Origin: Gnetum montanum
Taxonomy: Eukaryota > Streptophyta > Gnetopsida > Gnetales > Gnetaceae
Direction: 5' to 3'
Length of the DNA: 64,000 nt
Assembly: GCA_015680685.1 (NCBI GenBank)
Contig: MNCI01011499.1
Span: 29,380 to 93,379 of the forward strand
The notes beneath the pieces were generated by a model. The model ran no database searches. It was not told the DNA's origin and saw nothing but the letters and a program-made list of their open reading frames with translations. Positions 11,680-22,046 of this stretch are shown piece by piece (the first letter of the stretch is position 1; each line of letters starts with the position of its first letter). Made by a program: the position numbers and the translations under genes.

Positions 11680-12590
11680 AAAACTTGATTTTTGGGTGCC
11701 TAAGAGCTATTGGCGACCTTAGAGAAGGTCCTAGGTGGTCTAAACCTTCAATTTTGGCCTGTTTAGAGGAGTTTCTAGAGCCCAAAAGTTGCTGTACGCT
11801 GGGCTATACGCTGGGCGTGCAGAGTATGTATGCTCAGCGTATAGGTCATGGAAATGCATCATTTCAAGGTTGAAACTTGATTTTCGGCTGCCTGAGAGCT
11901 ACTGGAGACCTTGGGGAAGGTCCTAGGTGGTCTAGACCTTCAATTTTGGCCTGTTTAGAGGAGTTTCTGGAGCCCAAAAGTTGTTGTACGCTAGGCTATA
12001 CACTGGGCGTGCAGAGTACATATGCTCAGCGTATAGGTCATGGAAATGCATTATTTCGAGGTTGAAACTTGATTTTTGGGTGCTTGAGAGTTATTGGGGA
12101 TCCTGGGAAAGGTCCTGGGGGGTCCAGATGCTTAGTTCTGGCATGTTTTGACTCATTTTTGGGGCCCAAAAGTTGCTGTACGCTGGCTGCACCCTGGGCG
12201 TATACGCTGGGCGTATAGGAATGAAAGACCATCATTTGGACCAAAATTTGATTTTCAAGTGCTTGATAGCTACTAGGGACCTTGGGGAAGGTCCTAGGGG
12301 GTCCAGAAGCTCAGTTCTAGCATGTTTTGACTCATTTTTGGGGCCCAAAAGTTGTTGTATGCTGGTTGCACCCTGGGCGTATAGGAATGAAAGACCATCA
12401 TTTGGAGCCCAAAATTTGATTTTCAAGTGCCTAAGAGTTGTTGGGGACCCTGGGAAAGGTCCTAGGGGATCTAGACACTTAGTTATGGCATATTTTGACT
12501 CATTTTTGGGGCCCAAAAGTTGCTATACGCTGGGCTATACGTTGGACAGCGTACACCAAGGTGTGCCCAGAGTATACTTGGTCAAAACCA
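11680..12590. repeat. Five tandem units of about 170-194 bp in D 3' LTR
   Basis: Units begin near 11681, 11875, 12067, 12247 and 12416, each opening with CTTGATTTT-GGGTGC-like sequence and ending with a GC-rich palindromic core (TACGCTGGGC/GTATACGCTGG). The partner LTR has four such units (from about 19481, 19672, 19854 and 20034). Unit length near one nucleosome repeat and frame-compatible spacing (192 = 3 x 64) make long open frames appear on both strands; I do not regard these as genes. Confidence 0.85.
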
Positions 12591-12793
12591 AGTATTTTGC
12601 ATCCAAAACTTGAAATTCTTGATGTCGGATGTTGATGTAGTCACTTGTGGGTCCCAAGGAACTCTCTCTTGTTCAAATATGCTTCGTTTAATGCTATTTT
12701 TGAGGTTCACAAGTTTCAGTCATGCTGGGAAGTATCATGACTTAGCTTGATTCTTGTCTGAAAGTGCTGGGTCCAAATTTTTGTGGTGTTTAA

Positions 12794-12809
12794 TTGGACC
12801 CTCTTTGTT
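12794..12809 (-). other. Polypurine tract of element D
   Basis: The minus strand reads AACAAAGAGGGTCCAA directly before the 3' LTR. The same tract precedes the 3' LTRs of B (51689-51704) and C (29463-29478). It primes plus-strand DNA synthesis in LTR elements. Confidence 0.8.
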
Positions 12810-13984
12810 GATGCTTGGAGGAATCAACCTGAGAAGCATTGACAAAGAAGTACAAAACACCACAAGCAACTTGGTAGCATTGTCCTTCGACACTTGGTTA
12901 GATGTCATCGCACCGTGTTCAGTAGTACATGGGATTGGGGAAATGAAGTTTGTAGCTGGATAGGGAAATGAAAATTGTTGGGATTGCGACCTGATCAAGG
13001 GATTATGCATGGTAAAGGGGATGATCTGGTGTGTATACAGGGCATGTTGATGCTTTTCAATAGCCATTGTTTAGCAGACTTGGAATCAAGACATGAGATA
13101 TGCATCCTTTGACGGAACAAGACTCTTGTTTAGTGTTTAAGAGGATCTGTTGGCCATGTGATGGTGGGTTATGTTCTTTGGAGGAATAGGTCCTTTGTTT
13201 AGTGTTAAAGAAAATCTATTGGTGGAGAGCCAAAGCTGTGCAATGAGATGTTACTTGAGCTTTTGAGACATGAGTGTTTGTTTCCAAGACAACTTCCTTC
13301 CCACCTGAGGCTTATGGGAAGTGGCAAGGGTCTTGTGGTTCATTTTGCTCTTTGCTATTTGCTCTTTTCTTTTTTCTTTCTTTTTCTTTTTTGTTCTTTT
13401 TCATTTTTTTTTCTTTTTTGTTCTTTTTCATTTTTTTTTGCTCTTTTTATGTTGTTTTCTTTTGTTTTTTTGGCAAGAGCTTTTTTTCAAATTTGCACTC
13501 ATGCTCATGTGCTATATTGTGTGTTGTAGTTGCTTAAGAGTGTTGCAGCGTGTAACAGTGTGCTCAAGGTTTTGGGGTGTACTGGGTGTATCTGGGAACT
13601 ATAACTGGGTAGGAAAGGGAATAAGAGTGTTGGGGAAATGGAGAATGTATTGGGAACGATGAATGTACTTTTGAACAGATTGATTAACCTGGTTGCATGC
13701 GTCAGAAACAATGTGGCACCTTGTCACTGTGATGAAGTGTATCCGTGTACGAGCACCACTGGGTGTCATCCTGCAAACATAACTCCAAGAAGACAAGAAA
13801 ACAACAAGCGAATAAGTTAGCAAACACTTCAGGCATGAATGTGACTGATGCAAATGGAGGCACCATGTGAAACTTAAGGCAAAAAAAATGAGCAAAAATA
13901 GTGTTTTGAGAGCCGGTGTGATGAATGATGCAGCAGGAATTGATGAAGAAATGTCATGAATTATAGCAATAGATGAATGTGCCA
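12810..13984 (-). other. 3' untranslated region of element D with polypyrimidine tract
   Basis: The 60 bases next to the polypurine tract resemble those in C (29480-29540) and B (51620-51688), with words like cattgacaaagaa and acaaaacaccac. A strongly T/C-rich run fills 13355-13450 on the plus strand (purine-rich on the element's own strand). ORFs here translate to phenylalanine/leucine runs and are composition artefacts. Nothing coding is supported. Confidence 0.6.
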
Positions 13985-14265
13985 GAAATGATATGGCCAG
14001 ATTATAGTCTTAGTGGACTATCATGGGTTAGTTTTACATCATAACCCGTTGGATGTTGTCATTTTATCGTCATAGCAGATGGTACGATGCTAGTTTATAA
14101 TCGTGGTGGACTATGAAGAGGAAAGCTAGTTTATAGTCTTAGCGGACTCTGGTGAATGAGTGTGACAGTTTAGTGTCATGTCAGACAGAGCTCTATGATG
14201 TTGATTTACCGTCATGATGCCAGGACATTCTGTGGTATCAGTTTTAAGTCATGATGCCAGGACTA
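13985..14265. repeat. Repeat cluster 2 of element D (TTATAGTCTTAGTGGACTAT type)
   Basis: Six to seven imperfect copies of a 40-50 base unit built from a word like CTAGTTTATAGTC followed by a GGACTAT or GATGCC word. Element B has an equivalent cluster just after integrase (49965-50330, opposite orientation). In D the integrase that should lie between this cluster and cluster 1 is missing. Confidence 0.7.
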
Positions 14266-14394
14266 CTCTGTGTGGATGCATGCATGTGCGTCTGTATGAT
14301 CCTGTAAACAAAAGCTACTAGAGAAAACAATATTAAATAGAAACTATAGAAAACATGAACTGAAATACACCAATAAATAGAAGATAATGTGAAA

Positions 14395-14455
14395 CGGTGG
14401 TAGTTTAAGGTCTTTTTGGGCCACGGTTTAGTTTAAGGCCCTTTTGGGCCATGAG
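14395..14455. repeat. Repeat cluster 1 of element D (TTTAAGGCCCTTTTGGGCC)
   Basis: Two units with palindromic GGCCCTTTTGGGCC-like cores, immediately downstream of the protease. Same position relative to protease as the clusters in A, B and C. Confidence 0.7.
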
Positions 14456-14642
14456 AGAACGCGTAAGCTAATACAATACAAACTAAGGTGACATATGCAC
14501 AATGAACAAAGGTGAAGAGTGGGTGGGGATTAGACGTGTCTTTAGCCATAGGGGAGTCTTGATTATGTGGTTTTTTCTTAGTCGGACATGGTCTAAGAGG
14601 CGTGCTAGTTTGCTCTGGGAGGCTTTCAGTTTTTACCCCTCA

Positions 14643-15686
14643 TTAGGGCCTTTTAGCTCTAGGTGTTGTGTTTGTTGTTGTGGGTGTTGCTTCAAGAGGC
14701 TCCTCTTTCAAGACCTGTGACATGTCTATGTTGTGGTTAGCTTGAAAGGGAGTGTTGTCGCTGTGTATAATGATTTGTCCACCTTCGTATGGAAGGTGGA
14801 TTTCTTGATGTATCGGTGAGGAAATGGCTCGTTGTTGCGCTAGCCAAGGTCTACCAAGAATCATGTTGAAACTGGGCATCTCCTCTATGATAGTGAATTT
14901 CACACTGGTGGGGAATTGTTCTCTTGCCACAAAGGCTAAGTTGATTGTACCCTTAACTATGACACATGATCCATTGGAAGATTTTAAATACGTGATTTCT
15001 GTTGGCATGATCTCATCTGCCATGCCTAGTTTGTCGATGACGGAGTATAGAACTACGTTTGTTGCCGCACCGTCATCAATGTGCATTCTACGAATGGTAC
15101 ATTGCCCAACACATACACTAATTGATAATGGAGCTGTTGTGACTTCCCCTCGTTTAGGGTCACGTTTAACTGCATCATCATGAAAGGCTAAGGTGTTTGA
15201 GCCCAATCCTTGTGGTGTGTGTTGTGAAATCGTTGCATGGATGGATTCCAGGTTAGCAGGAACATCCTCTATAACAAGAATGGATGCTAACGTTTGCGCT
15301 AAGGCTTCGCGATGAGCCGATGACATCATGAACAAATCGTACAAGCTCATGGTTGTGTTCTTTTGTTTGAGCGTTTGTTTCACTTGGGCCAGTGTAGCTA
15401 CAAAGTCTGTATTGTCTGCCATTGTGTTGGTTGCCTCTGTATGGGTTGAGGGATTGGGCCTAGTTTGTTTGGGATTAGGGGCATGGCCCCCAGTGTTCAG
15501 TTGTTGTATACTAGGTGTGTCCTTTGTTTCAGCTGTGGGTGTTGTTTTTTGTTCGTTTGTCCTCTTCTGCTGCCATTTAGTAGGCTTATCCATGTTGTTG
15601 GCAAGGTTGACTCTTGAGGGAGGAGAGGCTGAGACATTTCCTATAGTTGGGCTCAGGGTAAGTGAGGGGCCATCGCATGGTGGCAC
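14643..15686 (-). CDS. Gag C-terminal linker plus aspartic protease of element D (347 codons open)
   Basis: Longest open frame in the window. It starts inside the gag-protease polyprotein, so 15686 is merely the first Met of the open part. After a low-complexity Thr/Asn/Gln-rich linker comes TLKQKNTTMSLYDLFMMSS-AHREAL, a segment that in Ogre/Tat polyproteins precedes the protease. The protease follows with active site RMHIDDGAATNVV, then SSNGSCVIVKG, FNMILGRPWLAQQ and HQEIHLPYEGGQIII. The enzyme matures Gag-Pol. The triad reads D-D-G-A rather than the usual D-S/T-G-A. The frame ends shortly after the protease without RT. It could still make protein, but the upstream gag frame has stops. Confidence 0.82.
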   Translation of the reverse strand: MPPCDGPSLTLSPTIGNVSASPPSRVNLANNMDKPTKWQQKRTNEQKTTPTAETKDTPSIQQLNTGGHAPNPKQTRPNPSTHTEATNTMADNTDFVATLAQVKQTLKQKNTTMSLYDLFMMSSAHREALAQTLASILVIEDVPANLESIHATISQHTPQGLGSNTLAFHDDAVKRDPKRGEVTTAPLSISVCVGQCTIRRMHIDDGAATNVVLYSVIDKLGMADEIMPTEITYLKSSNGSCVIVKGTINLAFVAREQFPTSVKFTIIEEMPSFNMILGRPWLAQQRAISSPIHQEIHLPYEGGQIIIHSDNTPFQANHNIDMSQVLKEEPLEATPTTTNTTPRAKRP

Positions 15687-17953
15687 TTTTATGACAAATG
15701 GGAGTTTAGGAGGTGTTGTTGTTGTTTGACTAGCCTGTTATGGCACCTTGATAACGAAAGGTTTCTTTTCTATTGTCGTTGGTGCAACATGCCAATTTAA
15801 TGTCTTAGCGGACAACTATGGTGGTACTTTGACCAAAAAGGGTGTTTTCGGTGCTTGGGATTGCATTGCATTTGGCCAATTTAATGTCTTAGCAGATGTC
15901 TAAGGTGGTGGTACCTTGAGCACAAAAGGTGTCGTCGGTGCTCTAGGTGGCACCTTGATGACGATGGGAGGTCTCTTGCTTGTGGAGGCGGAGGTGATTG
16001 TTAGCTTGCTGGGAGGCACATGGATCACAAAAGGTTGCCACACAGGTTTAGGCTTACTATCTGTGCTAATGGAGTTTATGACATAGGGGGCATCGTCTAT
16101 GCTTGGTTGATTCAGGGTGTTGAAGTTTAGTTGGCCCCATTCTATCATTGCTTGTAGATCATCCTTTAACACACGACAGGTGTCGGTATTGTGACTGGAC
16201 ATTTGGTGGTAGTGATAGAATTGGTATAACTTGAAATGTCATGGAACTGGGGGCTCATTTGGTGTTGCTAAGGTGGGGTTCCTCAGTAACTCGCAGTACC
16301 TATCATGTCGGCAGCGAGCATTCTCCGCTACATGTTTGTATTGGATTTACCCAGCTTTAAGGAGTTGCTCTAGTAGTTCCGAAGGTCACGCAGGTAGCGA
16401 TGTGTGCTTAGAGCGATCCTTGCATTGAAAATTCGACCTTAAGGTGGCCTGTGTTGTTGTAGGTGGGTTGCTACTGGTGTTTGTTGTTTTTGTGCTTGCA
16501 GCTATAGTTTCTGTTGTTGTCTATTGTTTGGCGACATGTTGGTTCTTGTAAGCCACATAGGCGGGGTCATTGCTGGTTTTCGTAGCTTGTTCAATGTTCT
16601 TGATCTGTGTGAACGCTTGGCTCAATGTTTGAGTGCTTAGGTAGTATAGTTTTGACTTAATGAAGTCATTCACAATAAGCAAATACTTTTCAGGGATGGG
16701 CTCATGAAGTTCGTTAAGGGCTGCACTCCATTGCTGGATGAACTTTTGCATAGGCTCGAGTGGTGCTTGTTTCACCTGTATTAGACTATCCAATGTGGCT
16801 TCAGGCTTGAGGTTATACTTAAATCGGGTAACGAACTGATGTAACAGGTCCTCCAGAGAGGATATGGNATGTGGCTTCAGGCTTGAGGTTATACTTAAAT
16901 CGGGTAATGAACTGATGTAACAGGTCCTCCAGAGAGGATATGGAGTTACGAGGCAAGGCTCGGTACCAGTCTAAGGCTACACCCATTAAGGACATAGCAA
17001 ACACTCGCAAGATTGCGTGGGGCCAAGCTTGAAGCAATAGAGTTTCTGATCAAAATGTGACTAAGTGAGCGTTTGGATCTCCCTTCCCATTGTACCTGGT
17101 TAACTGGGGCAGTGTGATTCCCTTGGGTAAAACTAACGGTGGCACTGAAGAGCTAATTGGATCGTCGCGGTAGAAATCCAGTACTTTAACTTATTCAGTG
17201 TTGTCAACTTTGAGTTGCTTTACCTCATCAGCTAATGCTTGCATCATCTGTTTTGCTTCTGCCCACTCTTGAGCGGTAGGCAGATTAGTTGGTTGGGGAG
17301 GTTGCTGGGTTGCCATTTGTTGCTGTGGGGTACTATTCAGAGTTGCGGTTGTGGGGTGTGACACGTTGAAGTGAGTGGGTTCTTGAACAAGGGGTATGGT
17401 CCCTTGCCTAGCCACAAACTGTGAAGTGACACCCTGGATGTGCAGGGCCGATGTAGTGAAAGTGGCCCCATGCATTTGCACGTGTGGTATGTACTAGGTG
17501 GAGATGGGGGTGGGTAATCTCTGTTGGGATACGTGTGCTTGTGTGCTCATTGACACTTGGTGAGTGGTCGTCTGTCCCATGCGAGGATGGAGTGATGGGT
17601 TCATGTAGGCATGGGGACTAAGGGTGTGGTATGAATCCTCAGGTTCAGATTGTGCCTCAAAGTCATCTAAATCATGTTGGTTTTGGGGCTCATTAGTGGA
17701 TCACTGTGAGTTTTGGCTCCTTGCCAGAAGGAGCTGGGAGATGAGCCTATGATGAGGGTCAGAAAGGGGGATGATGTCATATACGGAGGGGACAAATTCA
17801 TGACCTCCCATGTATATGTGCTCGAAGTTTCATTTTGCCTCCTGTTTTGTGTGGTTAATAGGAAGGTTAGCCTGAATCTTCACATAGATGTAGTTATACT
17901 GTTCTTGTGTGGGGACTATGAAGGCATGTGCATTAGAGATCTGGGACTCCATG
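15687..17953 (-). pseudogene. Gag of element D, few stops
   Basis: Start taken at ATG 17953 (MESQISNAHAFIVPTQEQYN), equivalent to MINEDQYNF in A. Then come a Gln/Pro-rich region with a short coiled-coil-like stretch ending near 17191, the gag core (QAWPHAILRVFAMSLMGVAL with WYRALP; PLEPMQKFIQQWSAALNE) at about 16520-17050, a zinc-knuckle-like segment YHYHQMSSHNTDTCRVLKDD near 16150-16220, and six copies of a PFVIKVPP motif between about 16040 and 15685. An N at 16868 inside a duplicated 75-base stretch disturbs the core, probably an assembly join. Stops remain, for example after LVTF and near 16205. Confidence 0.75.
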
Positions 17954-18289
17954 GTGATGTGTGACGGGGTAGTGTATGAGCTAGCTAACAAGTTCCGAGT
18001 GTGTTTCAGGCTAAGTGTGCAGAGTGTCCAGCATGTGAACACTGAAAATGTTTCAAAGTGTCCAGCGTGTACAATGTAAATAGGAGAAAATTTGGCTAAG
18101 TATGAAATTATGAACCGTAGTCGTACGTGGATGGCAATCTCGGGTAAGAGGAAGTCATCTCGGAATCATTATGTTGTGTGTATTGTATGCCTTAGACAAG
18201 GTGATCCATGTTGGTGGCTGTTAGTACTTAAACCGGTTTGAAGTAGGTGTGAATCTCTGTGAATTCGGCTTTGAAACGAGCTCGTTTTG

Positions 18290-18610
18290 TGTGTTTTTGT
18301 TGAAAAACACTATAGCAGTACTGTAGCAGCATAAACCCTGTAGCAGTGTAAAAGCACTGTAGCAGTGTAGACACTGGGAATTTGTAGACAAAGTTAGCGT
18401 ATGGTTAATAGCATAGATGCTGAGAGACTTGCAGATGGTAAGTTTTAAATGGAGCAGCGTAGATGCTCACCAGCGTAGATGCTGGATAATTTGCAAACAG
18501 TAAGTTTTGAGCTGAGCAGCATAAACGTTGGGAGGTTTGCAAAGAGGGTCAGCGTATACCCAAAAGCATAGATGTTGAGAGCTCTGAAGCACAGTAAGTT
18601 TAAGATAGAG
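18290..18610. repeat. Leader repeats of element D: CACTGTAGCAGTG and CAGCGTAGATGCTG words
   Basis: At 18305-18370 four imperfect copies of a CACTGTAGCAGTG-like palindrome lie head to tail. From 18400 to 18600 about four copies of a roughly 70-base unit follow, each with CAGCGTAGATGCTG (itself partly palindromic) plus TTGCA-AAGTAAGTTTT. They lie between the gag start and the primer site, so they fall in the RNA leader where packaging signals of retroelements usually sit. Confidence 0.7.
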
Positions 18611-18628
18611 GCCCTCCTTCTAGCACCA
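18611..18628 (-). other. Primer binding site of element D
   Basis: The minus strand reads TGGTGCTAGAAGGAGGGC, five bases from the end of the 5' LTR. It is shared with B (TGGCACTAGAAGGAGGGC) and C, so this element family uses one particular tRNA whose 3' end should read GCCCTCCTTCTAGYRCCA. I cannot name it from memory. Confidence 0.8.
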
Positions 18629-18633
18629 TTTTC

Positions 18634-20413
18634 TATACCGTCCAAAATCGTCGGTCTCCGGCTGGAAGGGAACAGAGGCCGTGGGATCACAGGACGCGCA
18701 CAGAAGACCCTACCTTCGCCTGAGGGTGAGCTGGAATGAATGAAGGTAGAGTACCTTGGGTGATCTACACATGGATCAGACAAGGATTTCCCCGAGCATA
18801 TATCGATATATTGTACACAGGGTTATACGTAAACAACATAACTTATGCGAAACCAAGCGTAAATGTACAAGAATGTAAACAATATGCATACAAGAATAAA
18901 TGATAAAACTGTAACAAATCTTAGAAAAAATGTGGCGATGTCATTGCATAATGGAAGTTACAATGCATCAGTCTTAACGCAGTTGTGGATGTGACACAAG
19001 GCGGATGAAGAGCCCTGGTGAATGCAAGGGTTTGATAACGTGCTGGTTCGGACTGCAGACACAGCGTAGAGGCTGTATGTTTAGCGTGCAGGGTTGGGGT
19101 CCAGCATATAGGATGCAAGGTTCTCAATTTCCTTAGTGTGGTCTGCCCCAATTTTTTCCAAGATGCTTCCGATTTTTCCAACCCCGATCTGGTCAAAAAT
19201 CAGAGTTTTTATGTGGGTTTCGACGTTAGACTCGGGTCTGAAAGGGGATGAGTGGTTGTAACGTGAGAAAAATTTGGATTGGGAGACAGGTGGTGCGTTG
19301 ACCAAGTGCAGGATATGTTACAACTAGATAGCGTATAGCACTCCAATGTAGAGGATGCCAGCATAGAGGATGCCAGCGTACAGGATGCCAACGTATAGGA
19401 TGCCAACGTACAGGATGCCAGCTTAGAGGAAAACTGTACCCAGCGTATAGGCATGAAAATGCTTCATTCTAAGGTCAAAACTTGATTTTTGGGTGCCTCA
19501 GAGCTATTGGGGACCTTGGGGAAGGTCCTAGGTGGTCTAGACCTTCAATTCTGGCCTATTTAGAGGAGTTTCTGGAGCCCAAAAGTTGCTGTACGCTGGG
19601 CTATACGCTGGGCGTGCAGAGTACGTATGCTTAGCGTATAGGTCATGGAAATGCATCATTTTGAGGTTGAAGCTTGATTTTTGGGTGCTTGAGAGCTACT
19701 AGGGACCCTGGGAAAGGTCTTGAGAGGTCCAGAAACTCAGTTCTAGCATTTTTTGACTCATTTTTGGGGATCGAAAGTTGCTATATGCTGGCTACACCCT
19801 GGGCGTATACGCTGGGCGTACAGGAATGAAAGACCATCATTTGGAGCCCAAAATTTGATTTCCAAGTGCCTAAGAACTATTGGAGACCCTGGGAAAGGTC
19901 TTAGGGGGTCTAGACGCTTATTTTTGGCATGTTTTAACTCATTTTTGGGGCCCAAAAGTTGCTGTACGCTGGCTGCACCCTAGGCGTATACGCTGGGCGT
20001 ACAAGAATGAAAGACCATCATTTCGAGCCCAAAATTTGATTTTCAAGTGCCTAAAATCTGCTGGGGACCCTGGGGAAGGTCCTAGGGGGTCCATATGCTC
20101 AGTTCTAGCATGTTTTAACTCATTTTTTGGTCCCAAAAGTTGCTGTACGCTGGGCTATACGTTGGCCAGCGTACACCAAGGTGTGCCCAGAGTATACTTG
20201 GTCAAAACCAAGTATTTTGAATCCAAAGCTTGAAATTCTTGATGCCGGATGCTGATGTAGTCACCTATGGGTCCCAAGGAACTCTCTCTTGTTCAAATAT
20301 GCTCCATTTGATGCTATTTTTGAGGTTCACAAGTTTCGGTCATGCTGGGAAGTATCATGACTTAGCTTGATTCTTGTTTGAAAGTGTTGGGTCCAAATTT
20401 TTGTGGTGTTTCA
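18634..20413 (-). repeat. 5' LTR of element D (1780 bp)
   Basis: Starts TATACCGTCC and ends GGTGTTTCA; partner of 10809-12793. It contains four of the long tandem units (19481 to about 20165) and a shorter block of the 15-bp units (19340-19430). Many differences from the partner are C/T or G/A at CG contexts. Confidence 0.88.
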
Positions 20414-20850
20414 CTTTTCTCATAAGATACATTAAAGGTACCAATTCAAATGCTTCAATTATCATAGATCAAAAATCTTCCAAAATAAATTGGAATTTAT
20501 GATTCTAGAGGAAATCAACAATGCCATATCACAAGACATATATGTTTAAATAGTAATGAATGTTCAACAAAAAACTTTTGATCCATGAATTACATTCAAT
20601 GGTTTTAAACCACTTGAAACAAATACATTCTAATTAAGAATCCAAAATATGATTTTTCAATGAAAACTTTAAAAGTAGCACAAGCTTCCATTCAACCATA
20701 AAAATAAACTAATCTAGTCAAATTTCATGAAGTCAAGGTATAATGATTATAACTTTACTTACGTTGCTTGCTGATGAAGATCAAGATGACTAAGGAGATT
20801 GGAACTAAGATTCTTCTTTCAAAGTTCCTCCTTTCATACTGATTTCATTT
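20414..20850. other. Unassigned AT-rich stretch right of element D
   Basis: No coding motif recognised. It was continuous with the sequence ending at 10808 before D inserted and may belong to the Copia element further right. Confidence 0.35.
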
Positions 20851-22000
20851 ATTTCTACTTTCCAACTCCCTTTGACAAATGTTTTTAGAGTTCTTTCACT
20901 TTCTTCTTTTCTCTTGATTCTCCACACCTCTTTGTTCTCTTTACCCTTTTGATTTATCCTCCATTCCTTTTTTTCCTACAAGATTTCCTTTCTAGATGCA
21001 TTTTGGTAAGACCAAGGAGTCTTATGATATAAGCAGGTGTTCATATGATAAAACTTTAAATTGTAATTCCATTACATGTGTCCAAATCTATTATAGTGAA
21101 AACAGATAAAAATTTTGTTGATATTATCAAACCTTAGAGTTACCTTTTGGCTACCTATAATGCTAGTGGTTACCTCAATCTTTGAAGTTCTTTCTTATTC
21201 AAATGAGGTTGTAGAAGATGCTTGTTCTTGTTAATAACATCTTAGAAACCTTTTATCATTTTGACCTCTTCCTTGTCCAAGAACTATTCAAAGAGATTTC
21301 TTTTCTTTGATGAGGCTATCATTTATAGCTTTAGTATCTATAGGTTCTTCATTAATCTGCGCATAGGATAAGGTTAGTTCTTTCTTTCTCAGCCCTTAGG
21401 TCTAAGGTTTCTTTTGTAAGATATAAAATCTTTGTATTTTATAAAGAAATATCTTGATCCTTAGTTTCTAGTTGTTTATTCAACTTTATACAAAGATTTT
21501 AAAAAGATAGAAGTTCATTGCAAAAAATGTCATACCTTTCTTCATCAGCCTCCATTATTTAACCCTCATCATCAAATATGATAGCATCAACATCTATGAG
21601 AGCCATGTAGATGACATGTGTATCTTTTGAAGTGTCATCTACCACTTCCTTCCTTTGGTCTCCATCATCCTAGTTGGTGTAGATATTACTTCTATTTTAT
21701 TTACTATACCCTTTAGCTATAAGCATTGGGACACTTGGATGCCATATGGCCTCTTCTACCATAGATCTAGCATTCCATAGAAAAGTATGAAAATTTGAAA
21801 GTTTAGATTGCTTACTTCTACTCTTACCTTTTCTGCCCAAAATTTTTCTGATGAGTTGAGTGCATCCATCTAAGATGAATGCCCAAACTAGGAATCTTAT
21901 GTATTTTAGGAATTCTTGCATTTAAATCTTCCAAAACATAAAGGTAATCCCATTAAACATTGGTGACTTGATGTACAATCCTTCCTCAATTGTTCACTCC
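20851..22000 (-). pseudogene. Gag trace of a Ty1/copia element
   Basis: From about 21990 leftward the minus strand gives SPMFNGITFMFWK then MQEFLKYIRFLVWAFILDGC, matching the N-terminal pattern of plant Copia gag (P-x-F-N-G-x-N-Y-x-x-W-K ... M-x-x-F-L ... W). Further left a loose reading (DDTSKDTHVIYMALIDVD near 21600) has the acidic spacer typical of these gags. It lies 30-350 bases from an initiator-Met primer site and the 5' LTR at 22047, as expected. Stops are frequent. No protease, integrase or RT is visible before the sequence is interrupted. Confidence 0.6.
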
Positions 22001-22030
22001 TATGTTGTTATGCTTAAAATCAATAGTACT

Positions 22031-22044
22031 AGGCTTTGATACCA
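22031..22044 (-). other. Initiator-Met tRNA primer site of the Copia element
   Basis: The minus strand reads TGGTATCAAAGCCT, close to the canonical plant TGGTATCAGAGC, two bases from the LTR that begins TGAGG at 22047. Confidence 0.8.
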
Positions 22045-22046
22045 CT

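Larger units (their letters stand above)
10809..12793 (-). repeat. 3' LTR of element D (1985 bp)
   Basis: Begins TGTACTGTCC and ends GGTGTTTAA, where the partner LTR ends GGTGTTTCA. It aligns to 18634-20413 throughout; differences in the first 60 bases are all transitions, mostly at CG or CHG sites. It contains a block of short tandem units (11500-11640) and five long tandem units (11680-12590), one more than the partner LTR, which accounts for most of the 205-base length difference. Confidence 0.88.
10809..20413 (-). mobile_element. Element D: complete gag-protease-only Tat-like LTR retrotransposon
   Basis: A 9.6 kb minus-strand element with two LTRs (10809-12793 and 18634-20413), primer site 18611-18628, polypurine tract 12794-12809 and flanks CCTTT / CTTTT that look like a target duplication with one change. 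Internally it has gag and protease but no RT, RNase H, integrase or antisense gene: the sequence passes from protease (ending 14643) through two repeat clusters straight to the 3' leader. Its frames are the best preserved in the window and the LTRs are similar, so it is probably the youngest insertion. It would need RT and integrase from a relative such as B or C, that is, non-autonomous in the TR-GAG sense. Confidence 0.85.

Noticed and set aside
11685-12613. Repeated open frames such as MIFGCLRAIGDL... (11685, 11877) and antisense MGPKNESK... frames
   Set aside because: They arise because the LTR tandem units are about 192 bases, a multiple of three; both strands are open, there is no start context and the peptides match nothing I recognise.
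13248-13711. Overlapping hydrophobic ORFs in 13248-13662
   Set aside because: Frames are produced by a T/C-rich tract (13355-13450) read as Phe/Leu/Ser runs; it is the 3' untranslated part of element D.
14502-15729. Plus-strand ORFs at 14502-14720, 14824-15183 and 15328-15729
   Set aside because: Shadows of the minus-strand protease frame of element D, which carries the recognisable motifs.
9096-20850. Copia RT/integrase in the DNA flanking element D
   Set aside because: I looked for integrase and RT signatures on both strands of 9096-10808 and 20414-20850 and could not read any.
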